A stretch of 64,000 bases of DNA from Acarospora socialis (GCA_025617375.2 JAMYGW020000007.1:1912890-1976889); one strand, 5' to 3'; shown: positions 37,937 through 50,042, counted from the stretch's first letter. The notes: a model not told the origin generated them from the sequence alone. A program made the numbers and translations.

Positions 37937-39628
37937 TCATCGACTCTCCGGTGCCATCTCTTGCTGGCCCTTGGTGCCTTTGATAGTTGCTTTACCCTCG
38001 CATACAGCCTTCATCGCCTCCTCCAATATCGCTAAACCCTCGGTGATCTCCTCATTACTGATAACAAGCGGCGGCACAAATCTCAAAACGTTCTTGCCGC
38101 ACGTGATGATCAATAAGCCCCGCTCTCGGGCCGCCGTCACGATTGGCGTAGGGTCCTGGCTGAGCTGTAGGCCCAGTATGAGACCACGACCACGCACTTC
38201 GGCGACCACGTCCGGGAATCGTTGCCGGAGCTTCTCAAACCCTGCACGGAAGATTCCCTCCTTCTCAACCACACTCTTCTGCAACTTGGGATCCGAGAGA
38301 CGAGAGAAGACGTGATGGGCAAGCCTACAGGCCAGAGGATTCCCTCCGAATGTGGTACCGTGATCACCTGTTACAATCTTTTCTGCCACGTCTTCTGACA
38401 CGATCGTGGCACCGATGGGGAAGCCATTGCCGAGCGCCTTGGCGGTGGTGAGGATATCCGGGTGTGCAGAAACCGGGAGAGTTTGGTGCGCCCATAACTG
38501 CCCAGTACGTGAGAGACCACACTGAATCTCATCGTAGATGAGGACCGCACCGACCTCGCTGCACCTCTTTCGGAGGGCTTGGAGGAATGAAGGGTTCGCA
38601 ACGTTGACCCCGCCTTCGCCTTGGATAGGTTCAACGATAATACCACATGTGCTGTCTGTGATTAAATCGTCGATTCCCGCTTCATCATTATAAGTTCCAT
38701 ATTTGAAACCAGGAACCATGGGTGAGAATGGCTTCTGATACTTTGAGTTTGGTGTTGCAGATAAAGCACCCATAGTCCGCCCATGAAAGGCGTTGTGAAA
38801 AGACACGATTTCGAATTTGCCTCCCGATGGGTCCCTGGTCTTTCCTACCTTCCGTGCGAATTTGATCGCAGCTTCGTTGGCTTCACTGCCCGAATTACAG
38901 ACAAAGACCCTAGAGGCTGATTGCATAGCTCCAGCGGCGCGAGTGCGTGTCACTATAAGCTTGGAGAGTTCCCCGGTCCAAGGATTGTTGTAAAGGTTTG
39001 AAGTGTGTACTAGAGTCCTAGCCTTAGGGTCTGGTGTATAAGCAAATCAACCGCGCGCAAGTTGAACGGAGTCCTAACCTGTTGTGCCATAAGCTTGGTG
39101 AACTCCGGATCACAGTGACCAAGCGAATTGACTGCGATTCCTGCGGTGAAATCAAGGTATCGGCCTATGAGCTTCATGGTCAGTTCCTTTTCGAAGAACA
39201 GCCGGCAGAGAATGTAATGGAAGCCGGAGCGCAGACAAGACTTCGGTGATGAATACGAAATTGAGGCACCAACGATTTTCGATATCCCACAGATAGCAGC
39301 CTTCCCCCTTTGCCATCATCGGAGGAGCTCGGACATAGGTCGAAACCATATATGGCTTGTGTTGATCGACTAACGCTGCTGTCGACGAGTCTGGCGGCGG
39401 ATCGGGGGTTGGCAGTGTGGCTTCTCTCTAGCATTGAGTTCTTCATCAGAGAAGGCTGTCTCCCAATGTGATGAGCCCACCTACGAAAATCTCATTCTGA
39501 GTGTCGAGGGGTAAATTGGATGCTGCTGCGGTCGCAGCATTTCTCTTGCTCACGCTGGAGCGGACCACGACCGAGCAATTGGTAGTGACTGCGAAACGCA
39601 GACCCTTCATTGTCGCCTTTGATGCCAT
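37937..39628 (-). CDS. ARG8: Acetylornithine aminotransferase, mitochondrial, 489 aa
   Basis: The model has four exons: 39628-39485, 39427-39274, 39164-39079 and 39022-37937. Splicing yields YLWDIENRRYLDFTAGIAVN across intron 2 and MAQQARTLVHTSNLY across intron 3, both typical of class III aminotransferases. The PLP-binding Lys lies in ILTTAKALGNGFPIGA. CNSGSEANEAAIKFAR and YDEIQCGLSRTG are also present. A basic N-terminal leader (MASKATMKGLRFAVTT...) fits mitochondrial import. The enzyme converts N-acetylglutamate semialdehyde to N-acetylornithine in arginine synthesis. Intron 2 has a GTTGGT donor and intron 3 a CTAAG acceptor, both off consensus but required by frame. The start is 255 bp from the divergent SDH assembly factor gene. 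Confidence 0.9.
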
Positions 39629-39883
39629 GGTTGAAGTCAATTGGTTTCACATCGAAATCCCCAGAACTTTTGTTGTAATGAGAGAGATGTTATGTGAGTT
39701 ACAGCTCGAGCGTCGCCTTTCACATGGTTGCATATACTTATCGATTAGGGATTTCGCCTGATATGTACAGCAAGGGTCCCTCGGTCCTCCTAACAGCAAC
39801 CACCTGACTTCTACAACCAAGCAAAACGACATCGCAAACCTAGACTTTAAATACTTTCATTAGACCAAGCGGTGCCATCCATC
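39629..39883. promoter_or_regulatory. Shared promoter between ARG8 and the SDH assembly factor
   Basis: Only 255 bp separate the start codons of two divergent genes whose products both act in mitochondria. A near match to the CPC1/Gcn4 site (TGAGTTA against TGAGTCA) lies near 39,696. A shared bidirectional promoter is inferred from spacing alone. Confidence 0.5.
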
Positions 39884-40360
39884 ATGTTCAAAGCAATGCG
39901 ACCAATCTCCACAACCCTTTCCCGCCACCGATTCATCTCCATAACCACCCGCCTTTACGCCACACCCCCCTTCTCCGCTGGTCCCTCCCCGCCACGCCTC
40001 CCCAAACACGAGCAAGAGATCTTCGACCGCCTGCAACAGTCCTCAACAGGCGCATTCAGCACCCCTAAACCCACCGTCGTCATCAACCAATCATCCACCT
40101 CTGAGATCGACCAGTCTCCGCCGACGAACAACGAGCCATCGATCTCGAAAGAGGACGTGGAGCTAGCGGCCGTCAACGCCAGGATACAGGCCACGGGCGA
40201 CGGTGAGGAGGTCCATCCGGACGTCAGAAGAGGGCCGAGGCCTGAATTCGAGGGTGAGAGGAATCCGAAGACGGGAGAGACGGGCGGGCCGAAGAATGAG
40301 CCGTTGAGGTGGGGTGGCGAGGTGGATTGGAGCTATAATGGGAGGGTTACCGACTTTTGA
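39884..40360 (+). CDS. SDH8: Succinate dehydrogenase assembly factor 4 (Sdh8), 158 aa
   Basis: The single exon starts at the ATG at 39,884; the frame extends a few codons upstream without another ATG. The N-terminus is basic and Ser/Thr-rich (MFKAMRPISTTLSRHRF), as expected of a mitochondrial presequence. The C-terminus, NEPLRWGGEVDWSYNGRVTDF read from its middle onward, matches the conserved end of SDHAF4/Sdh8 proteins (GDW...GR.(S/T)DF). These chaperone the flavinated Sdh1 subunit of complex II. The central part is charged and probably disordered. The length is in the usual range for filamentous fungi. Codons are regular and no intron is needed. Confidence 0.87.
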   Translation: MFKAMRPISTTLSRHRFISITTRLYATPPFSAGPSPPRLPKHEQEIFDRLQQSSTGAFSTPKPTVVINQSSTSEIDQSPPTNNEPSISKEDVELAAVNARIQATGDGEEVHPDVRRGPRPEFEGERNPKTGETGGPKNEPLRWGGEVDWSYNGRVTDF

Positions 40361-40812
40361 CAGTGCGGAGGGTCCTGGTTGAGCGAGAGTGGTCGGCTGA
40401 TAGTGGGTTGTTTGTGCTATTATAGCGTGAAGAGCGGTTTTTGCATCCTCAATGGAGTGTGCTAAGGTGGCTTTATTGGTTTTGGAGATAGACAGGCCAC
40501 TGTTTAGGGTTTGTAACGCAGTGTAACATGCTTTAATAATGTAGATAAGTCTAAGGCTTTCTCATATATGCCAGGTTCGACTGGCTAACTAGATGCGCCG
40601 AGCGGGACTGATCTATCATGCTCTCCATACGCCGTCGTTCTATTCCATCTTCCGCGACTTCGAGAAATCGGAAGTATGACTTTTGGCACTTCGAGAACAA
40701 TGTTCTCAAGTCTTGAAGTACGAAGCCTGCAGTAGCCGCTCCCTATGTACACACCAACACAACGAAACTTGTGGCAAAAGTCGAATTCACCGAAGGACAC
40801 CCATACCGAACA
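40361..40812. other. 3' region between convergent genes, nothing recognised
   Basis: This is the downstream flank of SDH8 and TRP5. No frame or repeat stands out. Confidence 0.6.
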
Positions 40813-43165
40813 TTAGACTATATCCATGTCAGTATAGTAGAGACCGATAGCACAAGAATAGACTTACACCGCAGATCCCATCCGATCTGTGGACCCAACT
40901 TGGGCAACTCGTCCGCGACGCTCTGCACGTCCTTGTCACCCCTCCCACTAAGACAAATGACAATGTCTTGATCTTTCTTCATCTCTTTGGCAAGTTCCAT
41001 CGCTCCCCAGATCGCATGCGCCGTTTCCAGGGCCGGGATGATACCTTCCAGTTGTGACAATAATCTGAATCCTTTGAAGGCCTCGGCGTCTGTGGCGGCG
41101 ATAAATTTGGCCCGCTCGTTATCTTTCCAGGAACTCAACTCTGGTCCGACGCCTGGGTAATCAAGCCCAGCGGAGACGGAGTGCGTATCCGATATCTGCC
41201 CGTGCTGGTTCTGCAGAACGTAAGTACGCACACCGTGCAAGACCCCCTTACTGCCACCGGTAAGCGTTGCACTATGTCTCTCGGTGTCTAAACCGTCTCC
41301 ACCAGCTTCTACCCCTAAAAGCTTGACAGTCGGATCTTTCGTAAAAGGATGGAACATGCCCACGGCATTGCTTCCGCCTCCCACGCAAGCAACCACAGCA
41401 TCCGGCAGCTTGCCCCGGAGCTTCTGCATTTGCTCTTTCGTCTCGTTTCCGATAACGGACTGGAAAGTCCTCACGATAGTTGGAAATGGATGAGGTCCAA
41501 TTGCTGAGCCGATGATGTAATGTGTGGTGTCAAGGTCAACTACCCAGGCACGCAGCGCTTCGTTCACAGCATCTCTTAACGTCCTTGACCCTGCTTCCAC
41601 AGCCACGACCTTGGCACCTAGAAGCTTGATTCGGAAGACGTTCAGCGCCTGCCGCCTTACATCTTCAGCGCCCATGTAGATGGTACATTTCATGCCGAAC
41701 TTGGCACATACGGTGGCTGTGGCAACACCGTGCTGTCCTGCCCCAGTCTCCGCAATGATCGCCGTCTTTCCAAGTCTTCTCGCCAAGAGGATTTGACCGA
41801 GTGCGTTGTTGATCTTGTGACTACCTGTGTGGTTAAGGTCTTCTCTCTTCAGCCAAATGTTTGCCCCGCCTACGTGATCCGTCAGCCGATTTGCAAGGTG
41901 CAATTGGCCCGGTCGGCCCATGTAAGGGTAGTATGATCGGTACTCCTTCCAGAACTTCGGGTCATTCTTGATGGCATCGAAGCCTTCCTCAAGCTCTGCC
42001 AAGCAGTCCATCAGTGACTCCGGGACGTACTGTCCACCGAATTCCCCGAATCTTGCTGGTACGGCAGCGGGATCCGCATCTCCATTCATGTTTAACGCCT
42101 CTATCTGGTCTGCAAGCCCTGGGCCGTCGCCGTGCTGCCCATTCGTAATAACTTCGTCGACATGAACGCCATTGCCGTTGGGTTCTTTTGCGTCAGAAAT
42201 CGCCTCTACGATGCCCACCTCTCTTGTGACACCGTTCGTGCGGTTATGTTCACCCGCTTTTCTTCCTGTAATCTCAGAACAATATTCTTCTACCTTCTTA
42301 GCACCCTGCCCTGCAGGAGCATTTGCCAGGGTTGTGATGATCTGGCTTCCAATGACCACACCTTCTGCAATATTGGACACGCTTAGGAAGTGCTCCCTGG
42401 TACTAACACCAAAACCAACAGCAGCTGGAACATTATTCGAGTAGATGTGGACACGCTCAAGGAGCTCTGGTAATGCGGCGTTCAAAGTACCGGTAGCGCC
42501 AGTAACTCCCATTCTTGACACAACATAGATAAAAGAGTCTGCGATCTTGCAAAGCAACTTCATCCGTGATTCGGAAGTTGCAGGCGCAATGAGTGGAACA
42601 TATGAGAGCCTGTGTCATCCATGTCAGCCTAGGTGCGCCAATCGTCGAAGCAATTATAGACCGTCCTTACCCTCCTCTGGTGCAAAAATTCCTGAACTTG
42701 ACCGCTTCTTCCGGTGGCAGATCTACGACGATAAAGCCATTGACCCCAGCTTCTCGGGAATCCTTCAATATTCTCTCTTCCCCATAACTCAGCAGCGGAT
42801 TGTAATAGCCCATCAGCAGCACCGGCGCCTTCAGCCCCCGCTTTCTTGCATTCCGCACGATGTCTAGAGTCGACGTCACGGTCACGCCATTTTTGAGCGC
42901 TTGGGTATTTGCCTTCTGTATGGTAGGCCCGTCTGCAATGGGATCCGTGAAGGGTAGGCCTAGCTCGATGAGATCTGGATTCGAAGAGTCAGCTAAGACT
43001 ACCAATGGGTGTCACGCAGAAGAGTATACCTGCACCACCGGCTTCCATGCCTAGCAGAATATCCGCCGTTTCCTCCGGTGTCGGGTAGCCGGCGGTGACA
43101 TAAGTCACAAGTGCGGTCCTACCCTCGCTCTTGCATTGAGCGAATTTCTGTTTAATACCTTCCAT
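40813..43165 (-). CDS. TRP5: Bifunctional tryptophan synthase, 728 aa
   Basis: The model has four exons: 43165-43030, 42974-42671, 42609-40868 and a terminal 5-nt exon 40817-40813 (TC plus TAA). The N-terminal alpha domain has the catalytic Glu and Asp in [17 protein letters not shown], restored across intron 1, and continues with [13 protein letters not shown]. After a linker of about 75 residues rich in Asn, Gly and Asp comes the beta domain: [10 protein letters not shown], the PLP Lys in [23 protein letters not shown] and [12 protein letters not shown]. The last intron (40,867-40,818) is needed to give the family ending WDLRF instead of a read-through tail. The enzyme makes tryptophan from indole-3-glycerol phosphate and serine. 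The alpha-beta fusion is standard in fungi. Confidence 0.95.
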
Positions 43166-43265
43166 TGCGCAAGAAGAATTGTAGCTGTGCTTGATTCTTC
43201 AATTGAGCACGCAAAAAGATCTGTAATGTCAATCTTGTCAGCCAAAAGTCATGAAAACTAAATGT

Positions 43266-43272
43266 TGAGTCA
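43266..43272 (-). promoter_or_regulatory. CPC1/Gcn4-type site upstream of TRP5
   Basis: The plus strand reads TGAGTCA, the reverse complement of the perfect TGACTCA target of Gcn4 and its filamentous homologues CPC1/CpcA. It lies 101 bp upstream of the TRP5 ATG. Tryptophan genes are classic targets of this cross-pathway control. The role here is inferred from sequence and position. Confidence 0.6.
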
Positions 43273-44623
43273 CTAAGGTACTAAGGTATAGCAATGCACG
43301 CAATATCGATGATCCGCGATTGCCCCACTGAGCGGATATGGCTTAGTGTTTGGGCCGCCCTACCAGTCCCGCAGCAAATCACTGACCAAAGAAGTCAGTA
43401 ACTGCTCAGGACGGATCATGTTACTGCGTACATATGTTCCCATTCTCTTTGGTTGCCGGCATGACTCCGGAAGCTGTTACAGCCCAGGATGAAATATCTA
43501 GAACTGCAGCTTCTGGTAGTAAAGCCAAGAAAAGCAGACCTAGCTAATCGAATCTACAGAAATCTTGCTCGATTGGCGCCTGCACGTTGGGAGAATGGAT
43601 GGGAAGATGGAGGGGCAACAGGTGTGGTGCATACAGAACATCCCCTTTGCAGTCTCGGTAGCATTCAACAGTAGAATGTAAATCTTGTTTCCAGGGGTGC
43701 CACTTGAAGCACGCTGTTGCGTGTTTGGTGCGTCTCATGGCGAGCACAACCGCCATACCTCGGGAGGGTTGCAGCAGCGGCAAGGAACATGGAAAATTAT
43801 TGTGCCCATGGCCAGGGACAACAACCGTCTCGTTTATACGAGTACCTGATTGAACAGGGTGGCAAGGACCGACAAATCGATGACTTACGCTGTGCGCTTA
43901 TACGAGTACCCCAAAGCTCACTTGACTGCAGGTGTTCTTTATACAGTAACGAAGATCTGACCCTGCCATGATATCGGTTGAAATCAAGCGACCTGGTCTG
44001 ACACGGTTCAGTTTCAACTACTCCTGATAGGATAATTTACCTTCCCACAACGTGGCACGGCAGCGGCTCCATCTCACAGATCTACAAGAGAACTCGGTTA
44101 GGGTTCTCCGAAGTCCTGATCTCTGGCGCCATCGATGTCTCAGGATGGATCAGTTTCATAGATTATTGCTATTTTCCCAACACATCTATCTACTCCGTAC
44201 CTGGCTCCCGTCTCCAATTCATGCATGCGTAATGTATAGTTTTGTGGGCGCTTCTTCAACCTTAGCGCTCCGATGCTTTCGTCTGATCATGCAATCTAGG
44301 GCCTGCATCAGTTCTTCGGTCATAAACATATTATCTACTAGAACGGACCAGATGATCAGCCCCACCTTGGGTCATCCAGGATTATATCAATTCAGTCTGC
44401 CCTCGTTTGTGTTTACTCTGTCTCTTTACCATCAGTCGCTCCTTTATATCGATCTCTTTCTGCTAAACTCATAAGTTGAGCTCTGAGGGCTTGAGATCTG
44501 TGATCTCCGTTCCGTTCTTTATACGAAAGTCTGAGCTAAAGATTTGATTTCCTTTTTGCCAGTCATTACAGACAAATCTTGAATTACCACTCGTGGATGT
44601 TGACAGTACAACCTGCGAGCACT
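43273..44623. other. Intergenic, nothing convincing
   Basis: About 1.35 kb lie between the TRP5 promoter and the AA9 gene. The longest frame is 44,052-44,474 (+, 140 codons), hydrophobic in patches but without a signal peptide pattern, motif or splice context. The upstream AA9 promoter lies in the last few hundred bases. Confidence 0.55.
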
Positions 44624-45924
44624 ATGCGTTTGCTGTCCAACGAGCTCACATTGGTCGCCCTTGGACTTTTACGGACCATTAGAGCGCACACCGTCTTCAC
44701 CAACTTTTTCGTTGATGGGGTTGACCAGGGTAATGGCACGTGTGTACGCATGGGCAATGTGATGGGACAGCAAACCTTCCCAATTGCCAGCATCACCGGT
44801 GACGATATGGCATGCGGTACGTTTGGGGAAAGTCCTTCTTTTGCTCTTGGTACTACTGCATCCTGTTTCGATGTCTAAATGTCCACACTCTGCGCAGGTG
44901 TCAATGGTCAAGCCGGAGTCGCCCGTGTTTGTCCCGCCCAAGCTGGCTCGACCCTGACGCTCGAATTCCACTCCGATCCGAGATTGATCGAACCTGGCGT
45001 TCTTGACCAATCCCATCGAGGCCCGTGTGCCGTGTATATGAAAAAGGTCACCTCCGCGGTCCCTCCTGGGGTGTCCCCAGCTGCGGGTGATGGCTGGTTC
45101 AAGATTTGGTATGAGGACTATGACGAAGCTACAAGCAAATGGTGCACCGAGAAGCTCATCTCCGACAATGGCCGTCTCTCTGTCACCATCCCTACCGATA
45201 TCGCAGGTGGATATTATCTTGTTCGAACAGAACTACTTGCTCTGCACCAAGCAAATCAAAACCCGCCAAACCCGCAGTTCTTTGTCGGCTGCGCCCAGCT
45301 TTTCCTCTCACCCGCCGGCACCGCGATTCCAAGGAGTACGGTGGCGATACCCGGCCATGTTGACTTGACCGAGACTGCTATGAAGTTTAACATCTGGGAG
45401 AAACCGATGAAACTCCCATATCCCGAGTTCGGCCCGCCGACATACCACAGCCAAACCAATAGTACTCAGATGGTCAGTGCTGGGGAGCAGACAGAAGGCC
45501 TTAAACCAGCCGGTTGCATACTTGAGAGTGCAAATTGGTGCGGGTTCGAGGTACCCAGCTACACGACACAAGACGGCTGCTGGAATGTGAGTTTAGCCGC
45601 TTAACCCCAACATGGAACCAATTTAACGTCTCGACTCAGGCATCGAACTCTTGTTGGGCCCAGTCCAAAGTCTGCTGGAGCTCCACCGGTCCCACGGGGG
45701 ACCACAACTGTGGCATCTGGGATGCAAAATGCATGGAGATAAATGATGCGTGCATGGCTGGAAACTACAATGGACCTCCCGACGCAGGCAAGATCCGCAC
45801 CCCAGCGTTTCGGACGTTGGACATGCCCAAGCAGAATTCGAGCTGTCCAGCGTCGCCTATTTCAGCTAGAAAACTAAGACACGCACATAGGCATGCGATC
45901 AGGCTGGGTCATCGAAGTATCTAA
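44624..45924 (+). CDS. AA9 lytic polysaccharide monooxygenase (GH61 type), 388 aa
   Basis: The model has three exons: 44624-44816, 44898-45586 and 45640-45924. I chose the ATG at 44,624, not the in-frame one at 44,597, because it gives a compact 21-residue signal peptide ending in RA, leaving His-22 as the mature N-terminus for the copper-binding histidine brace (HTVFTNFFVDG). The second His is in SHRGPCAVYM. The Gln and axial position are in HQANQNPPNPQFF; the axial Tyr of most AA9 enzymes is Phe here. A Cys-rich C-terminal extension follows (SCWAQSKVCW, CGIWDAKC, NACMAGNYNGPP-like), joined by intron 2, with no CBM1. It would be secreted and oxidatively cleave cellulose or related beta-glucans. 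Confidence 0.88.
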
Positions 45925-46355
45925 CATTCGAGTGCAACACAACAAGTCAAGGAGAGCCCGTGTAAGTTTAACAGAGAGCCAGTCTTGTTAGGCCAGATGA
46001 CAACATTGCGAATTGCATGAGAAGGCAAAGGACTCTGGGCAAACAAAGACAGTCATCTGGTCTAGTCATATCTTTACTCACGGCATACATTGCAGAACGA
46101 TTAGGGCAGCGCCTAGGTAGAATTAACGCTTGATGCATCCGTCGTAAAAAGTCGTTGCAGGTTTTCCCCGAGCACACCGAGACTCTTATGTAAGCCATGC
46201 TCGGCAACCCTTGCTAGCTGTTCAGAGCAGCGTCACTTGGTTGCCAAGGTAGAGTCAAGGTGAAAGAGGTCCCTGAGCCAATTTCCGTCAGTCATGTATG
46301 CAGTCGGTATTACAAAGCTACAGCCAGACGTGGTCTACCGTTATAGCCCGGCAGC
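45925..46355. other. Intergenic, nothing recognised
   Basis: This is the gap between the AA9 stop and the VPS39 start on the same strand, presumably containing the VPS39 promoter. Confidence 0.6.
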
Positions 46356-49300
46356 ATGGTGGCCAATATGCTCTCGGCCTTCAGTGCTCAACCTATCGTT
46401 GAGCTCAAACAACGAGACAAGTCCAAGATCGAATCCCTGCTGGCATACGGTATGAGACTCTGCAAAGGTTTGAGGAGTTTCTTACTAACATCTACTGCGG
46501 CCATAGGCGATCGACTCCTCGTAGGGTTGAATACGGGCAGTTTGCGCATCTACCGCGTCAACGATGCCGTTGATGATTCGACCCAGAGCAAGAGCAACAG
46601 CGGAAATACAAATGAAGACGGTGTGACTCCGCAGTCAAAGACTCGTCCGGTCGAGCTACTTCGGGAGCAGGAAACCTTTACACGGTACAAGGTTGAGCAA
46701 CTTGCGATCATCAAAGAAGCCAACATTCTCGTCTCGTTGTCAAACAGCTATGTCTCGATATATGACCTACAGACCTATGAACTGCAGGCCCAGCTCACAA
46801 GGACTAAAGGAGCCAGCGCCTTCGCGGTAACATCTAATATAGTGAAGGATCCCGCCACTGGCATTCCGTCAATCGTTTCGAGGCTGGCAGTCGCTGTGAA
46901 AAGGAAATTACTGCTATGGTTATGGCAAGACATGGAACTCTCTTCCGACATCGTCGACATCACCCTGGTCACAGGCATCAAAAGTTTGACCTGGGCTACG
47001 GGAACAAGGATTGTTGCAGGTTTGAGCGCGAGCTATGTGATGGTGGATGTGGAGACCAAAGAGATCACGGATATCGTTGGGCCAGGTAGTATCGGCGGCG
47101 CTCCTGGACAAGACGGAGGGCGTTTCGGAGGTGTTGGCGTCGCAGGGATTGGATATATTGGCATCGGTGGCTCGGCGCCCAAGCCGCTTGCTGCGAGACT
47201 GGGGGAAAACGAGCTTCTTTTGGCAAAGGACATAAACACCCTGTTCATTGATACAGATGGTAGACCACTGGGTAAACGACAGGTCCCGTGGCTGGTTGCT
47301 CCGGAGGCTATCGGATACTCCTACCCGTATTTGCTCGCTTTACAGACTACTTCGAAGGGTATCCTTGAGGTCCGTAACCCGAACACTCTCACCCTTCTGC
47401 AATCGATATCACTACCACAAGCCAACCATCTACACGTCGCGCAGCCAACAGTAAGCTTGGCACATGCAGGAAAGGGGTTCTTAGTAGCCAGCGACCGATG
47501 CATATGGCGAATGGGGGCACTGGATTACGACTCACAGATAGATGCCATTGTAGAGAAAGGAAAATTGGATGAAGCCATCAGTCTGCTTGATATGCTCGAA
47601 GAAGCTCTTCTAAAAGATAAAGTGGGACGGATGCGAGATATCAAAATCCAGAAGGCTCAATGGCTTTTCGAGAACCGGAAATATAGGGATGCCATGGACT
47701 TGTTCACTGAGGTGACTGCTCCGCCAGATCAGGTCATACGTTTGTACCCGAGAGTCATCGCTGGTGACCTGTCTACGGTTGACGACAGTCATGTCGAGTC
47801 GGACATGCTAGGTTCTGAGACAGGCCATCCGGACGCACCAGACCAGCAGACAATCGACGACAGATCGTCTTCACTCTCTGAAGTGGAACCTCGGCCAGTC
47901 AATGATGGAGACAACAGCCTGAGCACTACGCAATCAGGTGTCAATAGAGCTGCGAAAAGGGCGGCAAAGAAGCTCCATCTCGTTAATGGTAGTGATACGG
48001 AAAGCATACAGGGTAAACACTCAGAGGTAGTGTCTGAAGACAAGCCTCTAGGTAAGTTTCATTACACTTACGCGACTGATGGTGTAACTGAAAGAACGCG
48101 TAGAAGGCAAAGATCTGAGAAACGCAGTCATCGAGTTGCAATCTTTTCTTGCTGATACTCGTAGGCGGCTTCGGAAGTACCTGACTCCTGAAGGAGCGTT
48201 ACGACAGTCTGCAGAGTCGAATAACCATGACCGAGATGGGAGCTCTCACACGGAGCTCGAAATGCTACTTTCCGGCTCCGTAGTCGGCAATGAAGTTGAT
48301 CGAGAGCGCGCCATATTCCAAGTGGCGGTACTCGTGGACACAACGTTGTTTCGAGCGTATATGTACGCTCAGCCTGCACTGGCCGGCTCCCTTTTCCGGA
48401 TTTCCAACTTCTGCGATCCAGTGGTGGTCAAAGAAAAGCTGTTGGAGAATGGCCGCTACAACGATCTGGTGGATTTTTTCTACGGCAAAAGGCTCCATCG
48501 CGACGCACTAGAGTTGCTCAAGCGCTTCGGTCAAGCCCAGGCGAACGAGGTCACTGTGCCACAGTTACGTGGACCCGAGAGGACGGTGACGTATCTGCAG
48601 AACCTTCCGCCAGAAATGATAGATCTCATCCTTGAGTTTGCCGAGTGGCCCTTGAGGGACAATCCTGATCTGGGCATGGACGTTTTCTTAGCTGATACCG
48701 AGAACGCAGAGACCCTCCCAAGGGACAGAGTGCTGAGATTCCTTGAGAATATCGACCGACGATTAGCAGTCAAGTACTTGGAACATATTATACATGAGCT
48801 GAACGATTCGACTCCCGATTTCCACCAACACTTAATAAGTCTATACCTGGATGGGTTGACGACTTCGAGTATGAATGTCGAGGAGCAGAACGAAGCGATG
48901 AAGAAATTTTTGGACTTTCTGAGGCAGAGTCGATCATATTTAGCGGGCAAGGTCTTGGGATTACTTCCGAGAGGTAAAAACTATTGCACCAGGGACATGC
49001 TGCGTATGACACTAATACTTTAACGTCTAGAAGCCCTCTTTCACGAAGCTCGTGCAATCGTCTTCAGCAGATTAGGCCAACACAAGCAAGCTCTGGAGAT
49101 TTATGTCTTTCAACTGCAGGATCCGGACAAGGCAGAAGAGTAGGTTAATTCCTAGTGGTCTAACAGTATCACATACTGATCCATGCGCCTAGATACTGTA
49201 ATCGAATTCACCTGACTGAGAACTCGCCCATAGCCTCACAGGCGCAGTCCCGGCGCGTTTCAATGACCGATCCGGAAGACGAGAAACCATCCATTTATCA

Positions 49301-49775
49301 CACCCTACTCTCACTATACCTCTCCCCACCGCATCCGTATCAACCACAATGGGGCCCTGCTCTCATGATCCTTGCCAAACATGGCTCCCGACTTCCAGCA
49401 ATATCTACCCTGAACCTCATCCCGGAGAAGCTCCCAGTGAAAGACCTTCAATCATACTTCCGCAATCAAATCAGGTCCGCTAACACCGTCGCCAACGAGG
49501 CACGAATAGTTGCGGGATTATGGTCAACAGAAGTCGCTGGTACGAGGGCGAAGCTTTTGGTGGGTGATGATTTACCAGGTGGTAACGGTGGTCGGAATCG
49601 TCGTGTCGTGGTCAGTGACGAGCGAGTATGTGGGTATTGCCACAAGAGATTTGGCGGAAGCGCCATCAAGGTCTTCCCGGAGTAAGTGTCTAAGACTGGT
49701 CCCTATAAAAGAACGTCGTTGCTGATTATTGGCCGTAGCAACTCCGTCGTTCACTATGGCTGCGCGCACAGGTAA
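46356..49775 (+). CDS. VAM6: Vps39/Vam6, HOPS tethering and TORC1-linked subunit, 1,047 aa
   Basis: The model has six exons: 46356-46449, 46507-48051, 48104-48973, 49031-49139, 49193-49681 and 49739-49775. All junctions keep frame and restore family sequence (LLAYGDRLLVGLNTG; LEGKDLRNAVIELQSFL; KAEEYCNRIHLTEN). Residues from about 15 to 320 form a citron-homology beta-propeller. Helical clathrin-repeat sequence follows, interrupted by a Ser/Asp-rich insert near 47,770-48,040. The C-terminus has a CGYCHKRF...HYGC zinc-binding block. Vps39 tethers membranes at the vacuole in the HOPS complex, and yeast Vam6 also acts on the TORC1 pathway. The stop in the short last exon follows HYGCAHR; an alternative donor there could extend the protein slightly. 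Confidence 0.9.
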
Positions 49776-50042
49776 CTTTGCGCGTCCCGGACTGAACTCG
49801 GCTCAACGTAGTAATCAAAGACGGTGGGTGGCTGTTGATGTTACGCTTGCGGAGCATGGTCGCGGCGTTTGGGAAAGTCTCTGGGTGCATTCGGTGGTGT
49901 ATGGTGCTTGTCCACTAGAGCCAGGCAAAGGCTGGTTTTATGCCGATAGTTCTTATTGATGTAGCCGGTAAGACATTGGACTTGTTCGTAGCTCCGGTAC
50001 GCAAAAAACTTCTGTCCGGCCAAAGTCTCCTGGTACCAGCCG

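Noticed and set aside
39690-39702. TGAGTTA near the ARG8 start as a CPC1/Gcn4 site
   Set aside because: One mismatch to the core heptamer. Such near matches are common by chance, so it is noted only as a comparison with the perfect TRP5 site.
44052-44474. 140-codon plus-strand frame upstream of the AA9 gene
   Set aside because: Leucine- and Ser-rich but without signal peptide, domain or splice context; more likely promoter or UTR sequence.
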